NCBI GenBank assembly: GCA_963971285.1
Contig: OZ020258.1
Location: 1,302,001 to 1,366,000 of the forward strand
Source of the DNA: Astropecten irregularis
Taxonomy: Eukaryota > Echinodermata > Asteroidea > Paxillosida > Astropectinidae
Length of the DNA: 64,000 bases
Reading direction: 5' to 3'
The first letter of the stretch is position 1. Each line of letters starts with the position of its first letter. Positions 49,264 through 59,671 of the stretch are shown here, piece after piece. Under the pieces are notes generated by a model. It did not search any database and was not told the DNA's origin. It saw only the letters and a list, made by a program, of their open reading frames with translations. Both the position numbers and the translations under genes were made by a program.

Positions 49264-49623
49264 CGTAAAGATAGTATCATACATTGGTTTTTATCAAAGA
49301 AATACAGATTCATGGGCAAAAATACCAAGACAGGTACAGTAACAGTCATCTGTGAAAATTTCAGTCCCATACGGTGCCCACTTTTTGAGAAAACAGTGAA
49401 AACAGCCACAGTCAGTCTTTTCTCTTTTATTTTTGATCTTTTAAAAGATCAAAAAGATTTTCGGTCGTTGCTTTACTAATTTCTGGATAAATACTCCATT
49501 TCAGGCGGAAACATTTTAACAGTATGTTTCTACCACTACCATCTTCATACCCTGTAAGTTATACGTATAAATCTGTGAATATTTCTCTTTTGGTGTCTTA
49601 CCAAAGTATGATACAACCTTTAA
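49264..49623 (+). mobile_element. TTAAAGG-family MITE
   Basis: Near-complete copy with the central palindrome TGATCTTTTAAAAGATCA and right end GTATGATACAACCTTTAA. Confidence 0.85.
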
Positions 49624-50025
49624 CGATGATTTATATCGCAGTAAAGAATTGATTATGCCATGCATGTTGATGCTGACAACTGAATTTGAAACATGAAATT
49701 GAATCGTGGCTTCGTGAAATCGAGTACATCATAATCTGCAGGTGTCGTGGGCATGTAAACAATCACAAAAGGTATAACCTCTAGTTATAGTACTTATCTC
49801 AATCAAATTCCCTTAGTTCCACTGTAGAGGAGAACTACACCAAATTAAGTTGCATACCGCAGCTGAAAAGGGGTTTTCCATTTCATTTGATCCACTGGCA
49901 ATTTCTAAGATTTGTTTTTTGTTTTTATTGCGGCATATCAAATACGTTTGAGGTATACATGTATTAGTTTACAATAAGTGCGATTTTTTTTATGTTGTTT
50001 TTAATGTTCAGTTTCCCTTTTTCAG

Positions 50026-50142
50026 CTGGAGCTAGCGATCATTACGTTGACCTCGTCCAACACAAAATCCTCGCGGCGGTTTAAAGACGGATATAACCAG
50101 TTCTTAAAGCGAACGGATTTTAAACAAGTAGAATTTTCTTGA
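50026..50142 (+). other. Possible terminal coding exon of an unrecognised gene
   Basis: A strong acceptor (TTTCCCTTTTTCAG) is followed by 38 open codons in phase 0 ending at TGA, with a mixed, protein-like composition (for example SSRRFKDGYNQFLKR) in otherwise AT-rich DNA. An AATAAA follows near 50830. No partner exon is certain. The minimal ATG-GCG-GTG exon at 44448-44456 has a compatible phase. It could equally be chance. Confidence 0.25.
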
Positions 50143-51309
50143 GCAAATGAATTAAGAAAAATTTGTTGGTTTTGTTTTGAACGAAAAAAATGGTTGTACG
50201 TGCTTGCTTTTGAGATTCTTGATATGAGAAACTTAAACGATTATGAGCAATTTTATTTCAACGAACGCGATTCCGATTGGTCGGTTAGAGTGCTGGGCCA
50301 GCCTGTTTTATAGTTAAGTTTTGCTTTTCAAATCGCTGTCATTTATTTTTTTTCGTCAAGATATTCAAATAATGAAAGCTCATCGTATTCCAGCTTTGAT
50401 ACCTTCAGACGCATCCCCGGCGCATGGTCTCTCAAAATGTCACTTTCGTTATTTTTTTTTTTAATGAAGTTAAAATCTGGTATCCAATTCCAAACGAATG
50501 TGTCATTCCATTTCTTTTCTCTGTTTTCTTTTTTTTTTCTTGGGGAGCGGGGGGGGGGGGGGTTCTTGAAGCAACCCCCACTTTTGAATAAACTTGTTTG
50601 TTTTATATTTCATTCTTGCAAGTATAGATCCATTTATCCTTTAGTATTAATTTGTTTATTAACATTTCTTTGCAGTTTGGGTTTAAATTAGCGAAAAAGA
50701 TAGAATATTTACTTTCGTACTTTCGGTATCAACACCTTATGTAGACCTTTTCATTGTTAACGCCAGATATTTTCATTCATTAGAATCATTACATTATTGT
50801 GCGAGAAGCCATTTCTATTTTATTAGTGAACAATAAAATGTCAAGCACGTATGATTATTTTGTACTCATTTATCATTTATTTTCTATTACTGTTTTAAGC
50901 ACGACTGTATAGTTTGAGCGACATGTTGTAAAGTGAGTGAAAGGTAGCCCTCTCATTATTTTTATTTCCCAACTTTTCCATTGTCTAGATGAAGTTGTCG
51001 GTCCAAAGAAACTAATGTGCCTTTTAAATTTGTATACACGACAGCTTTAAAAATCATCGCCAGAACTTGTTTTTGCAAAACTTTCACCAAACGGAAGCAC
51101 CGGCAATGTTGAGGTTGTACGCCAAGTCGCCAACGAAGCATTCCTAAATCCCTTGTAGAGTCAATTAATGGGAACATGGATAACGGTTCTCATAAGCTCA
51201 AGGTTACCACGAAAGACACGTAGGTAACGGGCCCTGGGTCGGGTGGTATAAGGTCAATATTCCTTGAGCGGAAGCGAGGAGGCGTGCGTTCAACTTGCGG
51301 TTCCTGGTT

Positions 51310-51675
51310 TTAAAGGTAATATCATACTTTGTATTTTATCAAAGAAATACAGATTTATGGGCAAAAATATCAACACAGATACAATAACAGTCATCTGTGA
51401 AAACTTCAGTCCCATACGGTGCCCACTTTTTGAGAAAACAGTGAAAACTGCCACAGTATTTCTTAAGTCTTGTCTATTTTATGTTTGATCTTTTAAAAGA
51501 TCAAAACCATTTTCCGTCGTTGTTTTACCAATTTCTGGATAAATACGCCATTTCAGGCGGAAAAATGTTAACGGCATGTTTCTACCATCTTCATACTTTG
51601 TAAGTTACATGTATACGTAAATCTGTGAACTTTTCTGTTTTGGTTTCTTATACCAAAGTATGATACCACCTTTAA
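51310..51675 (+). mobile_element. TTAAAGG-family MITE
   Basis: 366 bp, with both ends intact and the central palindrome present. Confidence 0.85.
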
Positions 51676-52289
51676 AAATAAAAAGGAAAGGAAACAAGAA
51701 TTATAGACTGTAAGTTGAACGACTGGAAGTGCGTGACTATTCCTGTTGCACGTTCCTGGGGACTCGGTGAACAACCTACATGGGTATCCACGACAGCTTA
51801 TCTGGTTTCAAAACATTATTCTTGTTCTAGAAAAATCTACCGTTTACCATTTCACTCAATCCGCATTGCACGTCTGTTGGCCTACTGATTTTCTTTCCAT
51901 ATCCAAACATTCCACTTCGTTTTAATAACTTTTCACACCAAAAAAACCCCCCCAAATTTATTGAGGTACTATAGGTATCCCAGCATTGTGAAGGGCTAAT
52001 AGATAACTGAAGTAATTAATGGATCGATATAAACTAATGGATGAATAAATTAAGTCATCGAGTGACCAAAGAAACATGACTGGAGCGGAATTCGAACCTG
52101 CGACCACCGCGAAGTACCGGAGGTAATGAGTAAATAATTTTACGACTCACGTCATGAAATTTTGAGAGGCTTTGAATTCGTTAATGCCAATCGTGCTTTT
52201 TTTTTTTCAATCATAAACTGACAAGTTTTTGTTTTCCTTCTTACCAAGTTAGCAAAGCATAGCAATAATACACTTGTATTAAGCGTCCT

Positions 52290-52381
52290 GGGGACGATTT
52301 CACCAAACTCATCACGTAATACGATGAGTTTTCCTTCGTAACTCGAGTTACGATTGATCGTAGGGCTTCGTGAAATCGACC
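52290..52381. mobile_element. Deleted copy of the palindromic GGGTCGATTTCAC element
   Basis: It keeps both ends and the TAACTCGAGTTACGA centre but lacks about 45 bp of the left arm. Confidence 0.7.
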
Positions 52382-52774
52382 GTTTGTAACATTGTTGGGT
52401 CTTTAGCCTAGGTATAGTGAAACATGTTTGCTTTCTTGAAGATCGACCGGCTTAGCTGACTCACTAACCCCCACACCCACCTACCCACTTGTCGATTGGG
52501 ATCTACCGTTGACAGACAGGTTAATCCCTACGAAAACATTCCAAGCCGGATTTCAAGTTTTCAGTGAAATATGTCACTTTTGAGTTCTGAATGGAATAAG
52601 ATGAACAAAATGAAAAGGGCAGGCGTAGATGTGTTTTTGCACGTGGTCATTATCCTGTATTCCTTCACCTTTACGGCGAGAAAGTCAACTCGTCCTTCAC
52701 GTATTATATTAACCTTGTTTGTAATCCTACCACAATCACTGTCTTGCGATTCTCCTCCTTTTGCCGAAGCTGGC

Positions 52775-52819
52775 CACGCCCCCAATGAATGAAATAATAT
52801 TTCATTCATTGGGGGCGTG
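52775..52819. repeat. Perfect inverted repeat, 21-bp arms
   Basis: CACGCCCCCAATGAATGAAAT pairs with its inverse across a 3-nt spacer. Confidence 0.8.
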
Positions 52820-53721
52820 CCATTTTTTTTTCACGAATCTACTGATTTCACTAAAATTACTTATTTTACAACATTGTCGATCTATACTAATTGGGACAAA
52901 CACTATTGGGCCATCTTGATCAAGGTATAGCTGACCGACTGTCTGCAAATGATCCATCCTTTCAGTAGACCTACCTATAGCAGGCCGCAAATTTCATGAA
53001 ACTGTTAAGCACAAACATTTTGCTTAGCACAAAAATGTCTCGTCCAATAAAACAAACCACCATTGAAAATTCCATTTGATATTCATGGTCAGCAAACAAC
53101 AGCCAAAGAACAATCACAAGTGATACATGACACATGGAAATTTGGTTGTTAGCCCTGTTTTTATTAAGACAGAAACGTCATGCTTGGCAAATTTTTGCTT
53201 AACAGTTTTATGAAATTGGCCCCAGAATGGGTTGAGGGCCAGTAACCTTGGATTGCTACACCAAAAGCTGACCACTGCAGTGTCCGGGGACTGATGGTTA
53301 GAATCTAAGGAGAATACCAGGGATGTTATACAACCACCATTTTCCCCAAACACCAGCCGGCTTCCTGTCCATAAATCAGACAAAGTAAGAGGGAAAAATA
53401 CAGAGGCGAGGCCAGATGTATTTCAGTGTGATAAGTACGGATATTTCTAGCATGGTAATACTAGAGAGAGGATAAGAAGGACGATTTTCATTTTTGGTTT
53501 TTACAAGTGACAAGTTTAGGCGAGAAAAAAAACGGAAATAGATGTCATCAAACAGCCAAATGAGTACCGTCTTGTCAAACACCGCTACTGAGCCGACCCT
53601 TTCCACACTTCTCCATGCTAAGAGAGTTGTATGGAATTCGAATTTGTGTACCCGGTCATTCATTATTCAAAAAGCAACAAAAATAGCGTGGAATCTACTG
53701 CTTCAGGTTTCTTCATCAATT

Positions 53722-53767
53722 CATCTCCTGATGAGGACTAGAGCAGGTTAGACGAAACGTTGAGACC
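53722..53767 (+). ncRNA. Second hammerhead-ribozyme-like motif
   Basis: Same architecture as 26057-26102: TCTC/GAGA stem I, CTGATGA plus one extra G, stem II GACTAG/TTAGAC with one A-A mismatch and a G-U pair, then GAAACGTT. The following about 85 bases match the flanks of the 17-bp minisatellite but contain only one or two diverged units. Confidence 0.42.
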
Positions 53768-54436
53768 TTACGAGAAGTGTGAACAAAATAAGAAGTTCGA
53801 AAGTACGAACATTGTTACATGGTGTTTCCGCAAACCGATCCACATACCTTATTGTGACCATGCAAAGCCTCAAATCTTTCAGTACAAAGATACCCCACAG
53901 AAAGCAAGCAAGCAAGCAAGCAAGGTCAAACAGCAAACAGACAAACACCCCCAACAAACAAACAAACAAAAACCCAACAAACAAACATTTGTTTCATTTT
54001 CAAAAGATAACTTTATTTTATTTAAGTTCTTTCAGAAAATGACACATTGTAAGGAAAAGGAAAACAAAACTAACAAACAAACACCCCGACAAAAAAACAA
54101 ATAAACGATTATGTCATTCCCAAATCACATTCGCCACGTCCTTCACTATAACGGGAAATTGCGTCTCACAGAATGCCCTTGGCATTTTAGTGTTTTCGAT
54201 AATTTTTGCCAAATCTTAAAAAAAAAAATGAAATCGTGCTTCCCTTATTGTAACCTTGGCGCCTTGTCAAACTCCCTTTCACGTATTACCATGGTAGGCC
54301 TATACTACTAAACCTCAAATAATTCAAGGAACCAAGGCAACAGCACACACCCCTATACCGATGTTCTTGCATCACGTAGAACACTGTAGAAGTCTTGCGT
54401 GGTGCAGAGGTTGGCGTCAAAACATCCGTTGCGCTG

Positions 54437-54534
54437 ATTGGTCGCCCACGTGTGACGCAAGCAGTGTGCTCCAATCAGAGAGCTGCCAAGTTCATTGACG
54501 TGGGCGGTTCAGGGCCAATCAGAACAGATATAAG
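54437..54534 (+). promoter_or_regulatory. TATA/CCAAT promoter of the secreted-peptide gene
   Basis: An inverted CCAAT (ATTGG 54437-54441), a CACGTG E-box (54447-54452), a CCAAT at 54471-54475, a TGACGTGGGCGG block, a CCAAT at 54515-54519 and TATAAG at 54529-54534 lie in order. Transcription should begin near 54560. A noncoding first exon then ends at 54649 with donor GTGAGT, and the next exon starts at 54944 after CTCCAAAGCAG. Strong TATA promoters of this kind usually drive abundant, inducible or tissue-specific genes. Confidence 0.75.
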
Positions 54535-54952
54535 TCGGTGCATGCTCGTCCACAGACCAAGAACAACTCCAGAGGTGACAAGCTTACAAGACAACCTCAG
54601 TAGGCCTGTATACAGCAGTCGTTGAAGCATATTATTATATACCACACAGGTGAGTTTGACTTGATTTCACTGTGCATTGTATCATGTGTAGAATCCTTGT
54701 GATTTAAGGTTTATTTTCAACGGCCTTAATAGTGAATCAACTACGCCAAACTACTTTATTTTTGATATGCAGACATTTTACTTCACTTTTTAGTTAGCAT
54801 GATCGTTCTGGAGTCCGTTAACCAATAGAAAGAAAGTAGGCCTACATCATGCAGAATGTAATAACTGATGCTATCGTATTGTATAGAATCATGTTTTTAA
54901 ATGGAAAATTAACTGCTTTTCTCACGTTTTCTCTCCAAAGCAGACATCAACG

Positions 54953-56768
54953 ATGAAGTCACAAACCATCGCATGCCTTTTCTTCTTCGCCCTCCTCGCC
55001 CTCGTTGCCATGGTAACGGCAGTCGATGATGCGGATGCAGAGACAGGGATAGTGCAGCAAGGAGATGGTGAGCAACTCAGCCTGTCTGATATCCTGCATC
55101 CTGAGAGGAGAGCACCTGATGAGGATCAGGGAGAGGTGACGGGGAGGAAAGGAGGAAGAAGACGGAAAGGAAAGGGCAAGAGAAAGGGACGTAGAAAGCA
55201 GAAACAGCCACCTGTATACGAATGTAAGTCTTTTCAGATTTTATATCCATCTCTTTATGTGCCATATTGCCCCACTACTGGGGCCAGTTTCATAGAGCTA
55301 CTTTAAGCACCAAAATTTGCTGAAGAACCACAAAACCTAATTGGTAGAATCAGTATGCCAGCCAAAACTCCTTGTGAATGTTTTGCTCAGCAAGCAATGG
55401 CCGAATAAAAGTCACATCACATGGAAATTTGGTTGGTTATAACCCTGTTTGATCAAGGAAGACTTTTCATGCTTAAAGGCATTGCATACGTTTGGTAATG
55501 ACTCTGAAAATTTATGGCAATAAAAACTTACTTGGTGAGAACTACAGCTGCTTTGGATAGTATAATGCATATTGAGAAACCTTCAATTCGAAGTACCGCG
55601 GTTATGGAAAAATATGTCACTTTTTATCTCCAAAAATTATGAATCTGAGAAGCGTTATGGCCGTAACGCTTCTCAGCTATTGACTTACTGTTATCTGGCG
55701 TGAAATAACCGCTCTAGTTTGTCGCCAAAATCTCACAAACGCTACCACCTTTTGAATTGAAACTTTCACAGGTTAGTTTTATGGTATATATATACAATTA
55801 TATTGGTTTGAAACATACAATAGGCTCCAATTACCAAACGTATGCAATCCCTTTAAGCAGCTTAATGAAATTGGTCCCTGCATGGTGTCACTTTTATACT
55901 CGCCAATGATTGGCAATGATTGTGTCCACGATACAACTATCCCCACATGAAATGCTACGGATATGCTACACCGTCCCGTAAGCGGTCATGCATTTGCCGA
56001 ATACTGATGTCAGTCAGCGTTTAGGCCATGTTTCGTTGTACTCACCGGCTCTCAGAACCGATAAGTCCGCGATTGGAAGTCAGGTTGACGTATAGCGGTT
56101 CTTTCCTCGCCTTTCACCTCTGGCGGCCCAGGTTCGAGTCCGGCTCGGTCAGCCCAATTAGAGGATAGAGGTTTTACAGTCCCAATGCATGTGCGTGCTT
56201 TTATGGCTTCTGACTGCCAAACGAACAAAGATAATTGACTATTAGGAAAACACCAACTAAGGACTGAGTACCTCAGTCGGTATAGGAGCGCCGGTACGAT
56301 ATTTCCGAGTTCGCTAGTTGTAATTCCGCTCCAGTCAATGTTTCTTTTGTTTACTCTCACTGGGGCCTCCTCCTCCCTCTAAAACTGTATCTTCTCATCA
56401 TCTTTTAATGACGGTTTCATCGGGCTTTCCGAGCTACTACAGTGCTTAGGATGCCTTTGAGAGACCCTTGGTTTCATTACCAGAAATATAAGAATAAGAA
56501 CAATTATTGTATAACCAGCTGTGAACGTCTGCATTCCCAAACCTGTGATCCTCGCTGTCCCAACTTCTATACTAAGTATACATTGACCTACATGTACTTC
56601 TATGCTCACTCAGTCTTATGTCTTTAATTATTATTATTACCTCCATATTATTTCTTATTAACAGCTTGTGTCCACCCTGAATATGGGATGACGTGTACCT
56701 GCGACATGAGGTTTGAGAAATTCAAGAACGATCCGGTCAAACAGTGGAAGTTCTACCTCATATGTTAA
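54953..56768 (+). CDS. Small secreted polybasic cysteine-containing peptide, family not recognised
   Basis: Coding exons 54953-55223 and 56665-56769 (stop TAA at 56766-56768) give a 124-aa precursor. A 5' UTR exon (about 54560-54649) and a strong-acceptor exon from 57729 complete the gene. Residues 1 to about 23 are a hydrophobic signal peptide ending in VTA. An acidic segment follows (to about 55), with HPERRAP a possible processing site. Then comes a highly basic run (GRKGGRRRKGKGKRKGRRK), which would bind heparin or nucleic acid or be cut by furin-type proteases. The C terminus has four cysteines, in the pattern C-x8-C-x-C then C at the very end. The stop lies one base before the donor at 56769/56770, and the frame stays open for 26 codons in the next exon (57729-57808, EFYKLGEASLEP...). 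A longer product would need readthrough or a different allele. Function unknown; candidate hormone, growth-factor-like or antimicrobial peptide. Confidence 0.8.
55281..55880. mobile_element. CAATTTCATAGAGCTGCTTA-type element with nested MITE
   Basis: The host element has ends CCAGTTTCATAGAGCTACTT and its inverse GCAGCTTAATGAAATTGG. It is interrupted by 55473-55856. Relatives lie at 57350-57572, 61403-61652 and 52985-53224. It lies in the intron between the two coding exons. Confidence 0.75.
55473..55856. mobile_element. TTAA-type MITE with TTAAAGGCATTGCATACG ends
   Basis: 384 bp. The ends TTAAAGGCATTGCATACGTT and AACGTATGCAATCCCTTTAA are inverse, and the centre is the hairpin GAGAAGCGTTATGGCC...AACGCTTCTC. 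TTAA flanks it where the uninterrupted relative at 61403 reads a continuous sequence. Confidence 0.85.
56268..56345 (+). repeat. tRNA-derived SINE head
   Basis: GGACTGAGTACCTCAGTCGG with a degenerate B-box (AGTTGTAATTCCGC) and the shared CCAGTCAATGTTTC junction. It lies in the intron before the second coding exon of the secreted-peptide gene. Confidence 0.55.
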
Positions 56769-56801
56769 GGTAAGCAGTCAATCCTCTCTAATTCCTAGGC
56801 A

Positions 56802-57175
56802 TTAAAGATAGTATCATACTTTGGTTAAAATTAAAGAAATGCAGATTCATGGGCAAAGATATCAAGCAAGATACAGTAACTGTCGTCTGTGAAAATTTCA
56901 GTCCCATACGGTGCCCACTTTTTGAGAAAACAGTGAAAAACACACACTGTATTTAAAAAAATCCTTTCACAGTTATTTTTGATCTGTAAAAGATCAAAAT
57001 TGTTTGTTTTTTTAGTTTGACTCATTTTTGGATAAATACAGCATTTTAGGCAGAACATTTGTAACGGTTTGTTTCTACCATCGCCATCTAAACACCTTGT
57101 CTTGAGTTATAGGTAAATCTGTAAAGATTTCTGTTTTGGTATGAATATGCTACCAAAGTATGATAGTACCTTTAA
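56802..57175 (+). mobile_element. TTAAAGG-family MITE in the secreted-peptide gene
   Basis: 374 bp, with both ends present, in the intron that follows the TAA-bearing exon. Confidence 0.85.
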
Positions 57176-57349
57176 GCCTGCGCCAAAAAAATAGACATTT
57201 TCTAAACACAGCATGATCAACCGATTTCTTTTTAAAAAAAAACGTTTTTTGTTAACAACATCTGCCACAAGCATCAAAATAATAAATCCGAGAGATGCAT
57301 GTATGGGATTGAATAAAACTCCAGTTTGCAGTTTGTTTCGTATACCTGG

Positions 57350-57572
57350 GGCCAATTTCATAGAGCTGCTTAGCACAAACATTTTCTGAGCATGACATTT
57401 ACTGTTAGTAAAACAGGATTAACACCAAATTTTCGTGTGTTGTGTATCACTAATTGTGATTGTTCTTTGGCTGTTGTACGCTGACCATGGATATCAAATG
57501 GGATTTTCAATGGTGGTTTGTTTCATTGGGCAAGCTATTTTTGTGCTAAGCAGCTCTATATGAAATTGGCCC
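57350..57572. mobile_element. CAATTTCATAGAGCTGCTTA-type element
   Basis: The ends GGGGCCAATTTCATAGAGC and GAAATTGGCCC are inverse, and TGCTTAGCACAAA inner blocks pair. Confidence 0.75.
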
Positions 57573-57808
57573 TGTATACGCAATGATTAACATTTTCAGT
57601 GAAACAAAATAATTCCGGAATCTCAAAACCTTGACTACGAGATTTCCTCTTATATGTATAGGCCTATAGATGTTCGAAGGTTTTGATGTGACGATGACAA
57701 CATTTGATCCACTTTTTTTTTTGTACAGAGTTCTACAAGCTAGGGGAAGCCAGCCTTGAACCGATTGGCAGCTGGAACAAGTTCAACGAAATCCGGGACA
57801 CCACTTAA

Positions 57809-59671
57809 ACGGACGCACTTTCACTGACTGCACTGCAACAGTATGCTCATGATCAACGTCACCGCTTGCCAAGGCCAAGAAATGACGCACATTCATGTGA
57901 ATTTTGTTGTACAAAGTAACTAAACGGTAACATTTTAAATGTTCAGCCTTGAGAGTAAGCCTAACATTAGCGGCACGTATGTACGAGTGTGTACAAAGCT
58001 GATTATACGATGAAGTTAGTGCAGCTAATTCGTAGACTTAGTCTCGAGTTTATAGATAGGTATAACAGAGGGTAACATCAAGTTTCAGTGGTAAAACCTT
58101 AAATTCATAGTGTTTCTTAATCATACGGTGTAGTTTTGGAGACAAGGGTGTTGGTCAAGATTGTCCATGTTGCTTAATACACACATGACATGACAGCATA
58201 AGCACTCTGCCCACTTTGACCGCTGTATCGGGTCACAAGCCCAAGTGGTCAGTGTCGTCCAAATTGACCAAGGCTATCATTAATAATAATCAAACAAACC
58301 TATGGCTGTCTTATTTCTTATGTTCGTTGAAAGGGAATAATATTAAAATGGGAAGACGAGGCATTTTAGTAAACTTGCGACATAATTATGCACGTTTGCA
58401 AAAATAATAATCAACTTCGAATTATTCACTGTAAAAGCTCAATGTTTCCATCTTGTTTCTTAATTGGAGATATTTATTATACCAGTACTTATTCACCAAA
58501 TATTATTACTATGAGCAAATTCTCAGAGTGCAAAGATGATCAAAGATCGTTCCCTGTCACTTTAAGTCTAAAACTTCTTAATATTTAAGCCAATTACACT
58601 TTCATGCATGAATATGTTTGTTTTATAATGTACTCTTGTTTTAATTATTGATAATTGATAATTGAATATTGCTTTATAAGTATTTATTAAGGTACTGTAG
58701 CTGCCGAGAATAGTGCTTGTGTATACAGCAATATTGTTGAATAATTTTGAATAATTGAGCATGTTTAATTAACCGAAGCAAAATTGTAATGACACTCAAG
58801 GTTTCTTCTTATAGTGATTGGCTTTCACGCTCATGCTTTTGCATAATTATGAGATAAAGTATAGAATAAGATGGAACACTTAACATAGAAAATCAGTGTT
58901 ATATCTTTGGATGGAAAATTCGTTATTGATTGCTAAAATATGTTGCAAAAATGTACTTCCTGGATTCATCTGCATGCTTAAGAAAACTCTTGCGTTTGTA
59001 TTTTGTACAAAATTCGTAGATAATATGAGCGCAAGCTGAACAATTAGGAAGAACTTTGAATAATATGTCGCTGATTTTTAAAAGGGGGACGTCATCACGA
59101 GCTATAGTAATAGGTGCACAGGTAGAGGAAAAGTGTTAAATTCTTCATCACTGCCCTTATTGTTTATATACTGAATGAAATGTAAATCATTTCGTGTAAA
59201 TTGTACGTTTTAAACATAATTGAACTCACAGTGGATATTATCATTAAAGTAATGAGCATACAGCAACGAAACTCTGAATGTGTCATGGTGTGATCAGTTT
59301 AACAATTTTTTAAGCTATCCCAGAAAATACACCCTTAATTCCTAGGCTTTATATGCAGCTGATTCTGCTTCAAATAATAAAGAAGTAGAAAAAAGACTTA
59401 ATTGCCAATAATTCCTAGGCTTTATATGCAGCTGATTCTGCTTCAAATAATAAAGAAGTAGAAAAAAGACTTAATTGGCAATAATTACACATTATTTCAG
59501 TGAGGATGGTAAATTTATATTGTAGGTTACTGGGAAGGGGGAAACTAGCAAATGATGAAAGAAAAGACTCCCACTTTCTTGAAAGAAATTAAAATAACAA
59601 TGAAAATTGACACAAATCAGCCTGTGGCAGAAACCTCATTTTAAAGTAACATTTTAGAGACGATTTTGTCT
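57809..59671. other. Convergent 3' flanks of the secreted-peptide gene and the dehydrogenase
   Basis: AT-rich, with no repeat family recognised except the 73-bp tandem duplication at 59337-59482. The 3' UTR of the plus-strand gene starts at 57729 or 57809, depending on which stop is used. TTTATT at about 58681 would be an AATAAA for the minus-strand gene. Confidence 0.5.
59337..59482 (+). repeat. 73-bp tandem duplication carrying AATAAA
   Basis: Two copies, 59337-59409 and 59410-59482, differ by a single base near the end (TTGCCAAT or TTGGCAAT). Each holds AATAAA (59376-59381 and 59449-59454). The near identity means the duplication is recent. Confidence 0.9.

Larger units (their letters stand above)
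44057..54559. other. Long stretch between NCOA6 and the secreted-peptide gene
   Basis: About 10.5 kb. Contents from left: the NCOA6 5' region to about 44600; palindromic and inverted-repeat elements at 45124-45261, 45546-46063, 46108-46205, about 46770-46890 and 47093-47740; a SINE at 47741-47817; TTAA-type elements at 47926-48300, 48520-48850, 49264-49623 and 51310-51675; a possible terminal exon at 50026-50142; a truncated palindromic element at 52290-52381; a 21-bp-arm hairpin at 52775-52819; an element at 52985-53224; and a hammerhead-like motif at 53722-53767 followed by AAGC and AAAC simple repeats (53905-54100). The parts 48850-49260, 50150-51300 and 51680-52280 show nothing recognisable beyond poly-T and a 14-G run (50549-50562). 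Confidence 0.55.

Noticed and set aside
53760-54104. 114-codon frame rich in Lys, Gln and Asn
   Set aside because: Made of AAGC and AAAC simple repeats beside a retroelement terminus.
55077-55265. Antisense frame across the secreted-peptide exon
   Set aside because: The sense strand has promoter, signal peptide and splice sites; the antisense frame has none.
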